DNA of 39,052 nucleotides from an uncultured Gammaproteobacteria bacterium. GTDB taxonomy: Bacteria; Pseudomonadota; Gammaproteobacteria; Magnimaribacterales; D2472. Below are positions 16,618 through 24,215 of this stretch, piece by piece. Position 1 is the first letter of the stretch, and each line of letters opens with the position of its first letter. The notes beneath the pieces were generated by a model. It saw nothing but the letters and a program-made list of their open reading frames with translations, ran no database searches and was not told the DNA's origin. Made by a program: the position numbers and the translations under genes. The stretch is from assembly GCA_913050015.1 (NCBI GenBank), contig CAJXAZ010000004.1, positions 1-39,052 of the forward strand, read 5' to 3'.

Positions 16618-18900
16618 CTAGAATTTAAGTCTGAATTTAATAGAGAAAAGCTCATCGCTCGGATTCTGCCAAGGACTTTTTAAAATACTCGACGTACCTC
16701 TATCAGTCTCGTCATTATAATCATCACCACCTTTTGAATAGACTACAAATAGGTATGAGAGAGGAGCTATTTCGTACTTATATCTTAATTGGAATGAAGC
16801 AATACCATTGGTGAATGACTTAACTTCATTATTGCTCTGTCTTAAATAACCATTAGTATCCGATACAAGGCTTCTAGGATTATCAGCTTGCAATGCTACA
16901 AATTGACTCTTTACTCTAATTTCATGCTTATTGCCTTTAAACCAGTTCATATCTATTGAAATAGTTTTTTGTGAAAGGTCATATGTTGCTAGATTGTTGC
17001 TATCTATCCAATTTAACCATTCACTTTCTTCTTTAATCTTAAATTGAGTGTTAATTTTTATGAAATCATTTGGAAAAAAAGATCCAGCAATTTTAAAGAA
17101 TTTTTTATGGTTCCCTTTGGAATCCCATGTATCGTATTTATCCGATCTATCAAAGCTAACCCTCCAATCGTACGTCCAAAATTTATAGTTTATTGCTTCA
17201 TAATCAGCTGTAATACTAATTTTATTTTTTACTTTTACATATGAATAGATTTCATCTTTTCTTGTAATGGTTGTATTTTTCCCCGACGACTTAAACCCAA
17301 AATCTAACTTAACTGCTGATGTATCTTTAAATGCAATTTCATTTCTTTGGTCAATACGTATTGGATTTGAATTGCCCTTAGTATCAGAATCATAATTTAC
17401 ATCTATGCCGCTATCTATTTGCTCAAGAATTGACGATTCATCAAAATCTATTTTTTTAATATCTGCACCAAGGCCAATATGAAACCAATCATTTCTTTGG
17501 AGATAACCAAAATCGTTTAGCTGAAAATCATCTTCAAAATAAAGAATACTTCCAGATGTTTTGGAGTATTTAGTTGGCTGATAAACAAATTGTGTTCTAA
17601 ACCCTAAACCAGATTGATCTTCTTTTTCTGATGCTAGTAAATCTGTATAAAGCTTTAACTTGTCAGATTTAACTTGAATATAATCAAAAACATTTACAGT
17701 ACTGGTGGTGTTAGTAAAGTTATCTATAACCTGAGTCACCATATAGCCAATTGTCTTATCATCTTTTTTAGTTCTTGCTCTAAAAGCGTAATAGTCTTTT
17801 CCTAATGAGTATGCTTCGTCCTTTTCTTGTGCGACAAAGAAGCCAACTTCATTATTATTTTTTTTCTGTGTGAATCTTAATGCGAAGTCTATATCAGAAT
17901 AATTCTTTCTAGATTCATTACAATCTGATTCATCTTGCTCTAATGCACAATCATATCCAGGGGCAGAGCCGATCCTTCTAGTATTTATAACAGAGTATCT
18001 ATCGTAATTACTGACATTAAATAAGGATTGATTTTCTGCAAAAAAAGCTCTCTTTTCAGAATAAAATGTTTCTTGAGCTGAAAAATTGATCACCACATCA
18101 TCGCTTTCAGCCTGTCCAAAATCTGGATCAATAGCTAAATTGACTTGCTGACCTTTTCCAGTGCTATAAAAAATCTCCGCACCAACTTTACTTTCTTCAA
18201 CCTTAGTTACAGTATTGGTATTCGCGGATAAGTAGGGAAAGAAATCTAATTTAGATTTTGTAAAGTTATCAATTTCTAACGTATCTAATTCTTCAAAATA
18301 ATCTGCTCGCATGGCCATCGTTCCTGCACTACTTAACCAAGACTGATCTTTTGCAATATACCTTAAGGCAGAGTACTTAATTTTTCTTTTAGTACCTTCT
18401 GGTTGATTCATCAATACCATATCCCATGGTAGATAAATTTCTGAAACCCAATAACCTTCATATTGTCTAGTTTTTGCTATCCAATCTCCATCCCAGTCAG
18501 TCTTAAAGCCACCTGATTGAACTTTAATAGCATCAAATAAAGAATCAGCTAAAGAGACTGCAATAATATATGCTTTTGAGCCATCGCCATCAAAATCAAT
18601 ATTAATGGAGTTTTTTTCACTAATTGAAGTCATCTCATCTCGCATTGATTTTCTTGAGAGCATAGAATCTGTATCTTGATAATTTTTAAAACCAACATAG
18701 ATACCATCTTTATTAGAAAAGATTAAGGCTATTGTTCTTTCAGACTCTTCTCTTTCTTTAAGAGTGTAGGGAGAAACTTCGTAAAACCTATCAATAACTT
18801 GCGCATTATCCCATTCCGGCTCATCTAGAGAGCCATCTATACTTACAACCTCGGATAGAAGAGGGAAGGAGGCAAGCAGGATGTATAGGTATTTAATCAT
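16618..18900 (-). CDS. CBM9-like / DUF5916 outer-membrane barrel protein
   Basis: This 760-aa protein has a signal peptide (about 1-17) and then a carbohydrate-binding family 9-like domain (about 20-205; opening VVSIDGSLDEPEWDNA). A DUF5916 domain follows, with its signature DPDFGQAESDDVVINFSAQETFYSEKRAFF split over about residues 255-290. The rest has alternating polar/hydrophobic strands and ends in FSIKFRLKF, the C-terminal aromatic signature of an outer-membrane beta-barrel. DUF5916 proteins have no agreed function. A surface or uptake role for polymeric substrates is plausible from the CBM9 domain but is inference only. It is flanked by ilvA (convergent, 4 bp) and ygfA (same strand, 30 bp). 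Confidence 0.85.
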   Translation of the reverse strand: MIKYLYILLASFPLLSEVVSIDGSLDEPEWDNAQVIDRFYEVSPYTLKEREESERTIALIFSNKDGIYVGFKNYQDTDSMLSRKSMRDEMTSISEKNSINIDFDGDGSKAYIIAVSLADSLFDAIKVQSGGFKTDWDGDWIAKTRQYEGYWVSEIYLPWDMVLMNQPEGTKRKIKYSALRYIAKDQSWLSSAGTMAMRADYFEELDTLEIDNFTKSKLDFFPYLSANTNTVTKVEESKVGAEIFYSTGKGQQVNLAIDPDFGQAESDDVVINFSAQETFYSEKRAFFAENQSLFNVSNYDRYSVINTRRIGSAPGYDCALEQDESDCNESRKNYSDIDFALRFTQKKNNNEVGFFVAQEKDEAYSLGKDYYAFRARTKKDDKTIGYMVTQVIDNFTNTTSTVNVFDYIQVKSDKLKLYTDLLASEKEDQSGLGFRTQFVYQPTKYSKTSGSILYFEDDFQLNDFGYLQRNDWFHIGLGADIKKIDFDESSILEQIDSGIDVNYDSDTKGNSNPIRIDQRNEIAFKDTSAVKLDFGFKSSGKNTTITRKDEIYSYVKVKNKISITADYEAINYKFWTYDWRVSFDRSDKYDTWDSKGNHKKFFKIAGSFFPNDFIKINTQFKIKEESEWLNWIDSNNLATYDLSQKTISIDMNWFKGNKHEIRVKSQFVALQADNPRSLVSDTNGYLRQSNNEVKSFTNGIASFQLRYKYEIAPLSYLFVVYSKGGDDYNDETDRGTSSILKSPWQNPSDELFSIKFRLKF

Positions 18901-18930
18901 TATGTTTTAAAGAAACTATTTTATAGATTT

Positions 18931-19497
18931 CTAATATATATGTATATCAGTTTCTGTGATGACTATGTCATATTTTAAATCATGCTCTTCTCCATAAGCT
19001 TCGTCTGCTACTTGGTATTCATAACCAAGACCAACCAGGAGGGGGCGTTTAGTTAAATCTTCTATATTTTCAAGAGCCCTATCAAAATACCCAGAGCCAT
19101 AGCCCAATCTCAAACCGTTTGCATCAACTCCGACAAATGGAATGATCATTACATCAAACTCAGAAGCATTAAGGTAATTCTCATTTACAGCCTCGCTGAT
19201 CCCATATTTATTTTTTTTCATACACGAAGTCTCTTCTAGAAGATTAAAGCGCATATTTCTATCAGGAAGAATCTTAGGAAGATAAATATTTTTTGAGGTT
19301 TTGTTTAACTCTTTTAAGATCCTATCTAATCTAACCTCTCTCCTAAAAGGAGAATACAAAAGTACATTTTTTATATGAGAAATATCAAGAGTTTCCAATG
19401 CTACAACTTGAATAGTTTTATTTGAATTAGAAATGAACTCTTCAGGCAAAGCATGCCCCTGCTCCAAGAGTGATTTTCTAATTTTATTTTTCACCAT
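18931..19497 (-). CDS. ygfA: 5-formyltetrahydrofolate cyclo-ligase (YgfA family)
   Basis: This enzyme converts 5-formyl-THF to 5,10-methenyl-THF using ATP. The protein carries the signature GLRLGYGSGYFDRAL (about residues 130-144) and the strand VMIIPFVGVDANG before it. The track begins seven codons earlier at a TTG (19518). I choose the ATG at 19495-19497, giving 188 aa (MVKNKIRKSLLEQ), because this matches family N-termini and keeps the ORF clear of the 6S RNA. Position just downstream of 6S RNA is the classical ssrS-ygfA arrangement, so readthrough of the 6S transcript probably expresses it. Confidence 0.93.
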   Translation of the reverse strand: MVKNKIRKSLLEQGHALPEEFISNSNKTIQVVALETLDISHIKNVLLYSPFRREVRLDRILKELNKTSKNIYLPKILPDRNMRFNLLEETSCMKKNKYGISEAVNENYLNASEFDVMIIPFVGVDANGLRLGYGSGYFDRALENIEDLTKRPLLVGLGYEYQVADEAYGEEHDLKYDIVITETDIHIY

Positions 19498-19509
19498 AAA
19501 TTGTGCCGA

Positions 19510-19686
19510 GGCTAACAAACCAAATCACCGCCATGTGCCATACCTGAACCGAAAGGTCAGGTGGCGAATTTCATATCAGATCAGGCTTCCCTAATTAGGT
19601 ACTGCACAACAATGATAGAGGAATATCACCTATTTTATATTATCGGTTCAAATTTTATAAACACATTAGCGAATGAACCAGAATGT
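19510..19686 (-). ncRNA. ssrS: 6S RNA
   Basis: The gap between zapA and ygfA reads on the minus strand like gammaproteobacterial 6S RNA, which mimics an open promoter and inhibits sigma70 RNA polymerase. The block GAACCGATAATATAA matches E. coli GAGCCGATATTTCA. GGGAAGCCTGA matches the conserved GAGAAGCCT, and the apical hairpin CACCTGACC-TTTC-GGTTCAGGTG matches CACCTTGAACC..GGTTCAAGGG. The closing stem can form from CGCTAATGTG and CACATGGCG with one bulge. The synteny zapA-ssrS-ygfA is conserved. Ends are estimated: the 5' end from a -10 box just upstream, the 3' end from the pairing partner, so each may be off by about 10 nt. Confidence 0.85.
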
Positions 19687-19692
19687 TCGAAA

Positions 19693-19721
19693 AGTATAGA
19701 ATAGTTGTATTACAAGTGGAA
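19693..19721 (-). promoter_or_regulatory. Likely 6S RNA promoter
   Basis: On the minus strand a TATACT -10 box (19693-19698) lies about 7 nt before the estimated 6S RNA start, with a weak TTCCAC -35 (19716-19721) 17 nt further up. It begins right after the zapA stop codon. The -10 is good and the -35 poor. Confidence 0.4.
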
Positions 19722-19723
19722 GT

Positions 19724-19990
19724 TTATTTTTCTAAAATAGCTTCTATTTTGGTTATTAGCGGTAATAAGTCTGCTGAATCTGCCGATTCAGACAGAGAAG
19801 GGTTTGATAATAATTTATTCGCAAAGCTTAGACCAACAATTACCAGTGCATTATTCTTATCGCCGATAGCATCAAGCTCATTGTTAAGATAATTTGCTGC
19901 TTCAATAAGCTGATTCTTTTCCTCGGCGGGACAGGAGAGAGTAAGATCTCTTCCAAATATTCTTAAAGATAGTGTTTCCATTTCACTCAT
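19724..19990 (-). CDS. zapA: Cell division protein ZapA
   Basis: ZapA bundles FtsZ filaments at midcell. The 88-aa protein has the ZapA N-terminal head (LSLRIFGRDLTLSCPAEEKNQLIEAANYLN) and a C-terminal coiled coil. Its ATG lies 8 bp inside the end of the upstream coiled-coil gene, so the two are co-translated. The position upstream of 6S RNA and ygfA is the standard gammaproteobacterial order. Confidence 0.93.
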   Translation of the reverse strand: MSEMETLSLRIFGRDLTLSCPAEEKNQLIEAANYLNNELDAIGDKNNALVIVGLSFANKLLSNPSLSESADSADLLPLITKIEAILEK

Positions 19991-20189
19991 CAGAAACCTT
20001 TGTTGTTAATATTTCTATTTGATTTTTCAGTTCAGAAATTTCCTTGCTTTGGATAATTTTATTTTGCTTCCAATCTCTTTCTCTTCCAACATAAGAATTA
20101 ATAATACCTTTCTGTTCGTCAAAGCGCTTAATTAATAGATCTATTCTCTCTTTAAGGATTTCTATATTTGAACTCGTATTATCTGACAT
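19983..20189 (-). CDS. Small coiled-coil protein (TIGR02449/ZapB-like)
   Basis: This 68-aa, highly charged protein has heptad spacing through IEILKERIDLLIKRFDEQKG and ISELKNQIEILTTKV, with no signal or membrane segment. A small coiled-coil protein of the TIGR02449 type normally precedes zapA in gammaproteobacteria, and ZapB-like proteins join ZapA rings to the MatP-bound chromosome terminus. The family call rests on size, coiled-coil character and position. A division role is inference. It is divergent from pepP (64 bp). Confidence 0.75.
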   Translation of the reverse strand: MSDNTSSNIEILKERIDLLIKRFDEQKGIINSYVGRERDWKQNKIIQSKEISELKNQIEILTTKVSDE

Positions 20190-20253
20190 TCTATAAGTTT
20201 AATTGCACATCAATCAATTGGAAAGTTTCTTTAATAAAAGAGTAAAATAAACT

Positions 20254-21549
20254 ATGGATAAATCAATATATAAAAACCGAAGAAATTCTTTAAAAAACAA
20301 ACTGCCAAAGAACTCAGCATTAATTATTCCTGGAGCTGATCTCCAATATAGAAATGCAGATTCATCTTATGCGCTTAGACAAGAAAGTAGCTTTTATTAC
20401 TTTTCAGGATTTTCTGAGCCCTCATCAGTCATGGTGTTAATAAACTCAGGAGAGAAGATAGAATCCCTAATTTTTGTTCCAGAGAAAGATAAACTTAAAG
20501 AAATATGGGACGGGTACAGAGCTGGGCCTATTGGCGCTGTTGAAGAATATCTCTTTGATCAGGGGTTTGAAAATAATAAAATTGATGAGTTAATGCCAGA
20601 AGCACTCCAAGGCCTAGAAAAAGTTTTTTACTCTATTGGTAAAAAAAGTGGCTTTGATCAAAAGGTTATTGATTGGACTTGTGCTGCTAATTCTAAAGAC
20701 AGACATAGTAATTCAATAGATATCATGGATGGTTCTTCTTTAGTTGGGAATATGAGGTTAATCAAGGATGAGCATGAGATCAATATTATGAAGAAGGCAT
20801 GTGATATATCAGCTGAGTCTTACATCGATGTTATGAAATCTATAAAACCAGGCGATAACGAGCAAGGTGTAGAGGCATTATTTTTATATGAATTCGCTAA
20901 AAGAGGAGGTCGTTTTCCGGCTTACACTCCGATAGTTGCTGGTGGTGAGAGTGCTTGCGTTCTTCACTATATTGAAAATGATAAAGACTTAAAGGGATCT
21001 GATCTTATTTTAGTAGATGCAGGTTGTGAATATCAAATGTACGCTTCTGATATAACCAGAACATTCCCGGTTGGTGGCAAGTTTTCAAAAGAACAACTAG
21101 ATATCTATAACGTAGTTTTAAAGGCAAACCTTGCAGCAATTGATGCAGTTAAATCAGGCAATAGCATTATGGAGCCTCAGCTAATTTCTGAAAAAGTTAT
21201 AACCGAAGGTTTAGTAGAGCTAGGTATTTTATCTGGTGATGTTGATACTCTTCATAAAGAAGGTGCGTTTAAAAATTTCTATATGCATAAGATAGGTCAT
21301 TGGTTGGGTATGGATGTTCATGATGTTGGTGACTATATGGAAGATGATGATTTCATGAAGTTCAAACCTGGAATGGTCACAACTATTGAACCCGGTATAT
21401 ATATAAGCAGCACAATGGATGTAGATGATAAATGGAAAGGTATTGGCGTAAGAATAGAGGATGACATACTTGTAACCGAGTCTGGGAATCTGAACTTAAC
21501 CGCCAAGGTCCCATCAAATCCTCAAGAGATAGAAGCTTTAATGGCATAA
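20254..21549 (+). CDS. pepP: Xaa-Pro aminopeptidase (aminopeptidase P)
   Basis: PepP removes N-terminal residues preceding proline. The 431-aa protein has an AMP_N domain (about 1-130) and a pita-bread M24 metallopeptidase domain. The five dinuclear metal ligands are present: Asp in LVDAGCEY, Asp in SDITRTFPV, His in HKIGHWLGMDVHD, Glu in TIEPGIY and Glu in GVRIEDDIL. The length matches E. coli PepP (441 aa). It is followed after 4 nt by ubiH, as in E. coli pepP-ubiH. Confidence 0.96.
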   Translation: MDKSIYKNRRNSLKNKLPKNSALIIPGADLQYRNADSSYALRQESSFYYFSGFSEPSSVMVLINSGEKIESLIFVPEKDKLKEIWDGYRAGPIGAVEEYLFDQGFENNKIDELMPEALQGLEKVFYSIGKKSGFDQKVIDWTCAANSKDRHSNSIDIMDGSSLVGNMRLIKDEHEINIMKKACDISAESYIDVMKSIKPGDNEQGVEALFLYEFAKRGGRFPAYTPIVAGGESACVLHYIENDKDLKGSDLILVDAGCEYQMYASDITRTFPVGGKFSKEQLDIYNVVLKANLAAIDAVKSGNSIMEPQLISEKVITEGLVELGILSGDVDTLHKEGAFKNFYMHKIGHWLGMDVHDVGDYMEDDDFMKFKPGMVTTIEPGIYISSTMDVDDKWKGIGVRIEDDILVTESGNLNLTAKVPSNPQEIEALMA

Positions 21550-21553
21550 ATTT

Positions 21554-22714
21554 ATGAATGCTCCGATAACTATTTCTGGCGGCGGAATCATAGGCAATTA
21601 TATTTCTCTAAGATTGAAAAAGAGCCATATAAAATCTCTTATTATAGAAAAATTAGAAGATCCCCAGGCCTTGCATGAGGGCATAAGAACTTTAACCCTT
21701 AACAATCACTCAATGGCAATGCTAAAGGCAGTAGGACTAAGCATAGAAGCTGCAAATGTTAATAAAATTGAAGTTCTAGACGGTGAAGGAACTGGTAATA
21801 TTCAATTTTCTTCAGAAGATATCAGTGAAGAGAGTCTTTCCCATGTAGTCTTATTTAACGACTTGAGAAATGAGCTTCTTGGTATGTGCAGGGATGAGAC
21901 TATCTTTAGTAATGAAATTCAATCAATACAAAACTTAAATCAAGAATCTGATCCAGAGGTCATTCTTAAAGATGGCACGAGCATTAAGACAAAAATTATT
22001 GCCGGATGTGATGGAAGAAATTCTAATGTTGCTAAAATTGTCTCTTTACCAAATAGTTACAGTGAATATGAGCAAACAGCTTTAACATTTATAGTTGATG
22101 TTAAGGGCGCTGATCAATCGACAGCTTATCAAGTCTTTTCTGATCGAGGGATATTTGCCCTCATGCCTATGCCAAAGAAAGATTCTATAACTAATAGATA
22201 TACCGTTGTCTGGTCTATTAAAAATTCTGAATTAAATAATCAGGATGCAGCAGAGTACATAAAAGATAACTTATCTTATTTCGAGTCAAAGCTTAAAGTG
22301 AGTCTTGCTCTCGATTCAGAGATTTTACAATTCGGATTATCGAATCATCATTTCAAAAACTACATTAGTGGTCCGGTTGTTCTCATTGGGGATGCGGCCC
22401 ATTCCATTCATCCCTTAGCAGGTCAAGGAATTAATATAGGTCTCGCAGACGCAGATATTTTTTGTGAAGAAATCATTAAGGCTTATGAAAAAGGGATTTC
22501 GATTAACGAAAAGACTGTGCTAAAAAAATATGAGATAAGAAGAAAGGGAATGAACTTGCTGATGCTGAAATCTATGGATTTCTTTGTTAATACTTTTAAT
22601 AGTGAAAATCTTTATTTAAGACTTTTAAGAAATTGGGGCTTGAAATCAGTTAATAAGACAATGTTCATCAAGGCATTTTTTATAAAACATGCCTCTGGAT
22701 TTAATAGAATTTAA
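21554..22714 (+). CDS. ubiH: UbiH/UbiF/VisC/COQ6-family FAD monooxygenase
   Basis: This flavoprotein hydroxylase acts on ubiquinone intermediates. The 386-aa protein has the N-terminal dinucleotide motif SGGGIIGNYISLRLKK, the middle GCDGRNSNVAK motif and the C-terminal GDAAHSIHPLAGQGINIGLAD of this family. In E. coli pepP is followed by ubiH and ubiI; here only one hydroxylase is present. It may be UbiH itself or a broad-specificity homologue that hydroxylates more than one ring position. The symbol rests on synteny. Its stop is 1 bp from the stop of rpmB. Confidence 0.9.
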   Translation: MNAPITISGGGIIGNYISLRLKKSHIKSLIIEKLEDPQALHEGIRTLTLNNHSMAMLKAVGLSIEAANVNKIEVLDGEGTGNIQFSSEDISEESLSHVVLFNDLRNELLGMCRDETIFSNEIQSIQNLNQESDPEVILKDGTSIKTKIIAGCDGRNSNVAKIVSLPNSYSEYEQTALTFIVDVKGADQSTAYQVFSDRGIFALMPMPKKDSITNRYTVVWSIKNSELNNQDAAEYIKDNLSYFESKLKVSLALDSEILQFGLSNHHFKNYISGPVVLIGDAAHSIHPLAGQGINIGLADADIFCEEIIKAYEKGISINEKTVLKKYEIRRKGMNLLMLKSMDFFVNTFNSENLYLRLLRNWGLKSVNKTMFIKAFFIKHASGFNRI

Positions 22715-22715
22715 A

Positions 22716-22952
22716 TTAAACTTTTTGGCCTTTGGCTCTCATTTCTCTGAGAACTTCACTAATACCTTTTTTGTCTATGATTCTCATGCCTTTGGCTGAA
22801 ACCTTTAGATTTACAAACTTATTTTCTGATTCTACCCAGAATTTATGCGTGTGTAGGTTGGGAAAAAACTTTCTTTTTGTTCTGTTATTAGCATGAGAAA
22901 CATTGTTCCCAGACTGTGGTATCTTACCTGTTACTTGACATATTTTACTCAT
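22716..22952 (-). CDS. rpmB: Large ribosomal subunit protein bL28
   Basis: bL28 is a small 50S protein. The 78-aa sequence has the hallmark start [10 protein letters not shown], the [19 protein letters not shown] block and the conserved [15 protein letters not shown] ending. In most gammaproteobacteria rpmG (bL33) follows rpmB directly. Here the gene ends against ubiH and no rpmG is present at this place. Confidence 0.97.
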   Translation of the reverse strand: MSKICQVTGKIPQSGNNVSHANNRTKRKFFPNLHTHKFWVESENKFVNLKVSAKGMRIIDKKGISEVLREMRAKGQKV

Positions 22953-22997
22953 AGTCCGAGGATTTTATAGAACCCTGACCGACTTATCAACACTATT

Positions 22998-23492
22998 ATG
23001 AAACAAATTTTTCTACTTAGGCATGCCAAGTCAGATTGGGACAACCTTAATCAGCAAGATTTTGATAGACCTCTAGCGAAAAGGGGTATAAAAGACGCTA
23101 ATTTAATGTCTCAACACATCAAAGAAAAACATTATTTAATAGATAAGGTTTTATGTAGCAGCGCCGAACGAACCAAGCAAACTTTTGATATTTGCTCAGA
23201 CGGATTTAATTTCCCCATTAACAATGCTATTTATTCAGAAGATCTATATTTTGGAAAATGTGATGCCATTATAAATTATATTCGAAATCTAGATGAGGAC
23301 CTGTCCTCTATTTTAATTATTGGACACAACCCAACAATGCATCTTTTATTAGAAAGTTTGTCAGATGAAAGCATAAAAAAATTTCCGACATGCTCCTTAG
23401 CGGAAATTAATATAGAAAATACATGGAAAGACTTATCTTTAAAAAAATGTAAGTTAAAATCATTTATCAAACCCAAGGAGCTTAAATCTTGA
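22998..23492 (+). CDS. sixA: Phosphohistidine phosphatase SixA
   Basis: SixA is a small histidine-phosphatase-superfamily enzyme that dephosphorylates phosphohistidine, in E. coli acting on the nitrogen phosphotransferase system. The 164-aa protein has the catalytic LRHAKSDW at the N-terminus (H9), KRGIKDA, and the second His in [11 protein letters not shown]. The length matches E. coli SixA (161 aa). Its stop overlaps the TTG start of dut by 4 bp. No PTS genes are in the window, so the local substrate is unknown. Confidence 0.9.
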   Translation: MKQIFLLRHAKSDWDNLNQQDFDRPLAKRGIKDANLMSQHIKEKHYLIDKVLCSSAERTKQTFDICSDGFNFPINNAIYSEDLYFGKCDAIINYIRNLDEDLSSILIIGHNPTMHLLLESLSDESIKKFPTCSLAEINIENTWKDLSLKKCKLKSFIKPKELKS

Positions 23493-23944
23493 AAGACATA
23501 AAAATTAAAATTATTAATCCTTTGATGGGTTCCTCTATTCCGCTTCCTGAATATGAAACTCCAGGTTCAGCAGGGCTGGATCTTAGGGCATGCATAGCCG
23601 ATAAAATCATACTTAAGGCTGGCTTATCTCAATTAATACCCATAGGATTTGCTATGTATTTAGAGGATAAAGAGCTTGCAGCTCTAGTAATTCCTAGATC
23701 AGGCCTAGGGTCAAAGCATGGAATAGTATTGGGTAATCTAGTTGGTTTAATTGATTCAGATTACCAAGGTGAGCTAATGGTTCCAGCTTGGAATAGATCT
23801 GATAACGATTTTGAAATTAATCCAGGAGACAGAATAGCGCAAATGATTATTGTTCCAGTTATTCAGGCTAAATTTAATATAGTTGATGAGTTTGATAAAA
23901 CTCAAAGAGGAGAAAAGGGCTTTGGGAGTTCTGGAATAAATTGA
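23489..23944 (+). CDS. dut: dUTP diphosphatase
   Basis: Dut hydrolyses dUTP to dUMP and keeps uracil out of DNA. The 151-aa protein shows the five trimeric dUTPase motifs: [43 protein letters not shown], and the P-loop-like C-terminal [10 protein letters not shown]. The start is TTG at 23489, supported by AAGGAG 8 nt upstream and by a TTGA overlap with the sixA stop. The sixA-dut pairing is unlike the dfp(coaBC)-dut order of E. coli. Confidence 0.96.
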   Translation: MKDIKIKIINPLMGSSIPLPEYETPGSAGLDLRACIADKIILKAGLSQLIPIGFAMYLEDKELAALVIPRSGLGSKHGIVLGNLVGLIDSDYQGELMVPAWNRSDNDFEINPGDRIAQMIIVPVIQAKFNIVDEFDKTQRGEKGFGSSGIN

Positions 23945-23949
23945 TTAAT

Positions 23950-24156
23950 TTATTTCTTTTTACCAAATCTTTCTTCAAACTTCTGAACTCTTCCACCTGT
24001 GTCAATAATCTTTTGCTTTCCAGTATAGAAAGGGTGACATGCTGAACAGATATCTAAAGACAAATCTTCAGTCATGGTACTCATAACAGTGAAGTTGTTA
24101 CCACAACTACAAACAGCTTTAGTTTCAGAATATTGAGGATGTATATCTTTTTTCAT
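23950..24156 (-). CDS. rpmE: Large ribosomal subunit protein bL31
   Basis: bL31 is a 50S protein of the intersubunit bridge. The true start is the ATG at 24154-24156 (MKKDIHPQY), giving 68 aa; the track's 99-aa version includes 31 extra non-homologous residues. Zinc-binding cysteines are retained (VCSCGN and CSACHPF), so this is the C+ (zinc) form rather than the zinc-independent RpmE2. The gene ends [14 protein letters not shown]. It is divergent from priA across 59 bp, an order also found in E. coli. Confidence 0.96.
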   Translation of the reverse strand: MKKDIHPQYSETKAVCSCGNNFTVMSTMTEDLSLDICSACHPFYTGKQKIIDTGGRVQKFEERFGKKK

Positions 24157-24215
24157 AATAAAATCAAAATTTGGGTGAGAACTATAACAAAAAAACCCCT
24201 CTTTACAATCAAAAA

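Noticed and set aside
19683-19892. 69-aa plus-strand ORF opposite zapA and the 6S promoter
   Set aside because: Shadow of zapA on the other strand with no family pattern.
20204-20252. Possible promoter TTGGAA-19-TAAAAT before pepP
   Set aside because: Spacer too long and such matches are expected by chance at this base composition.
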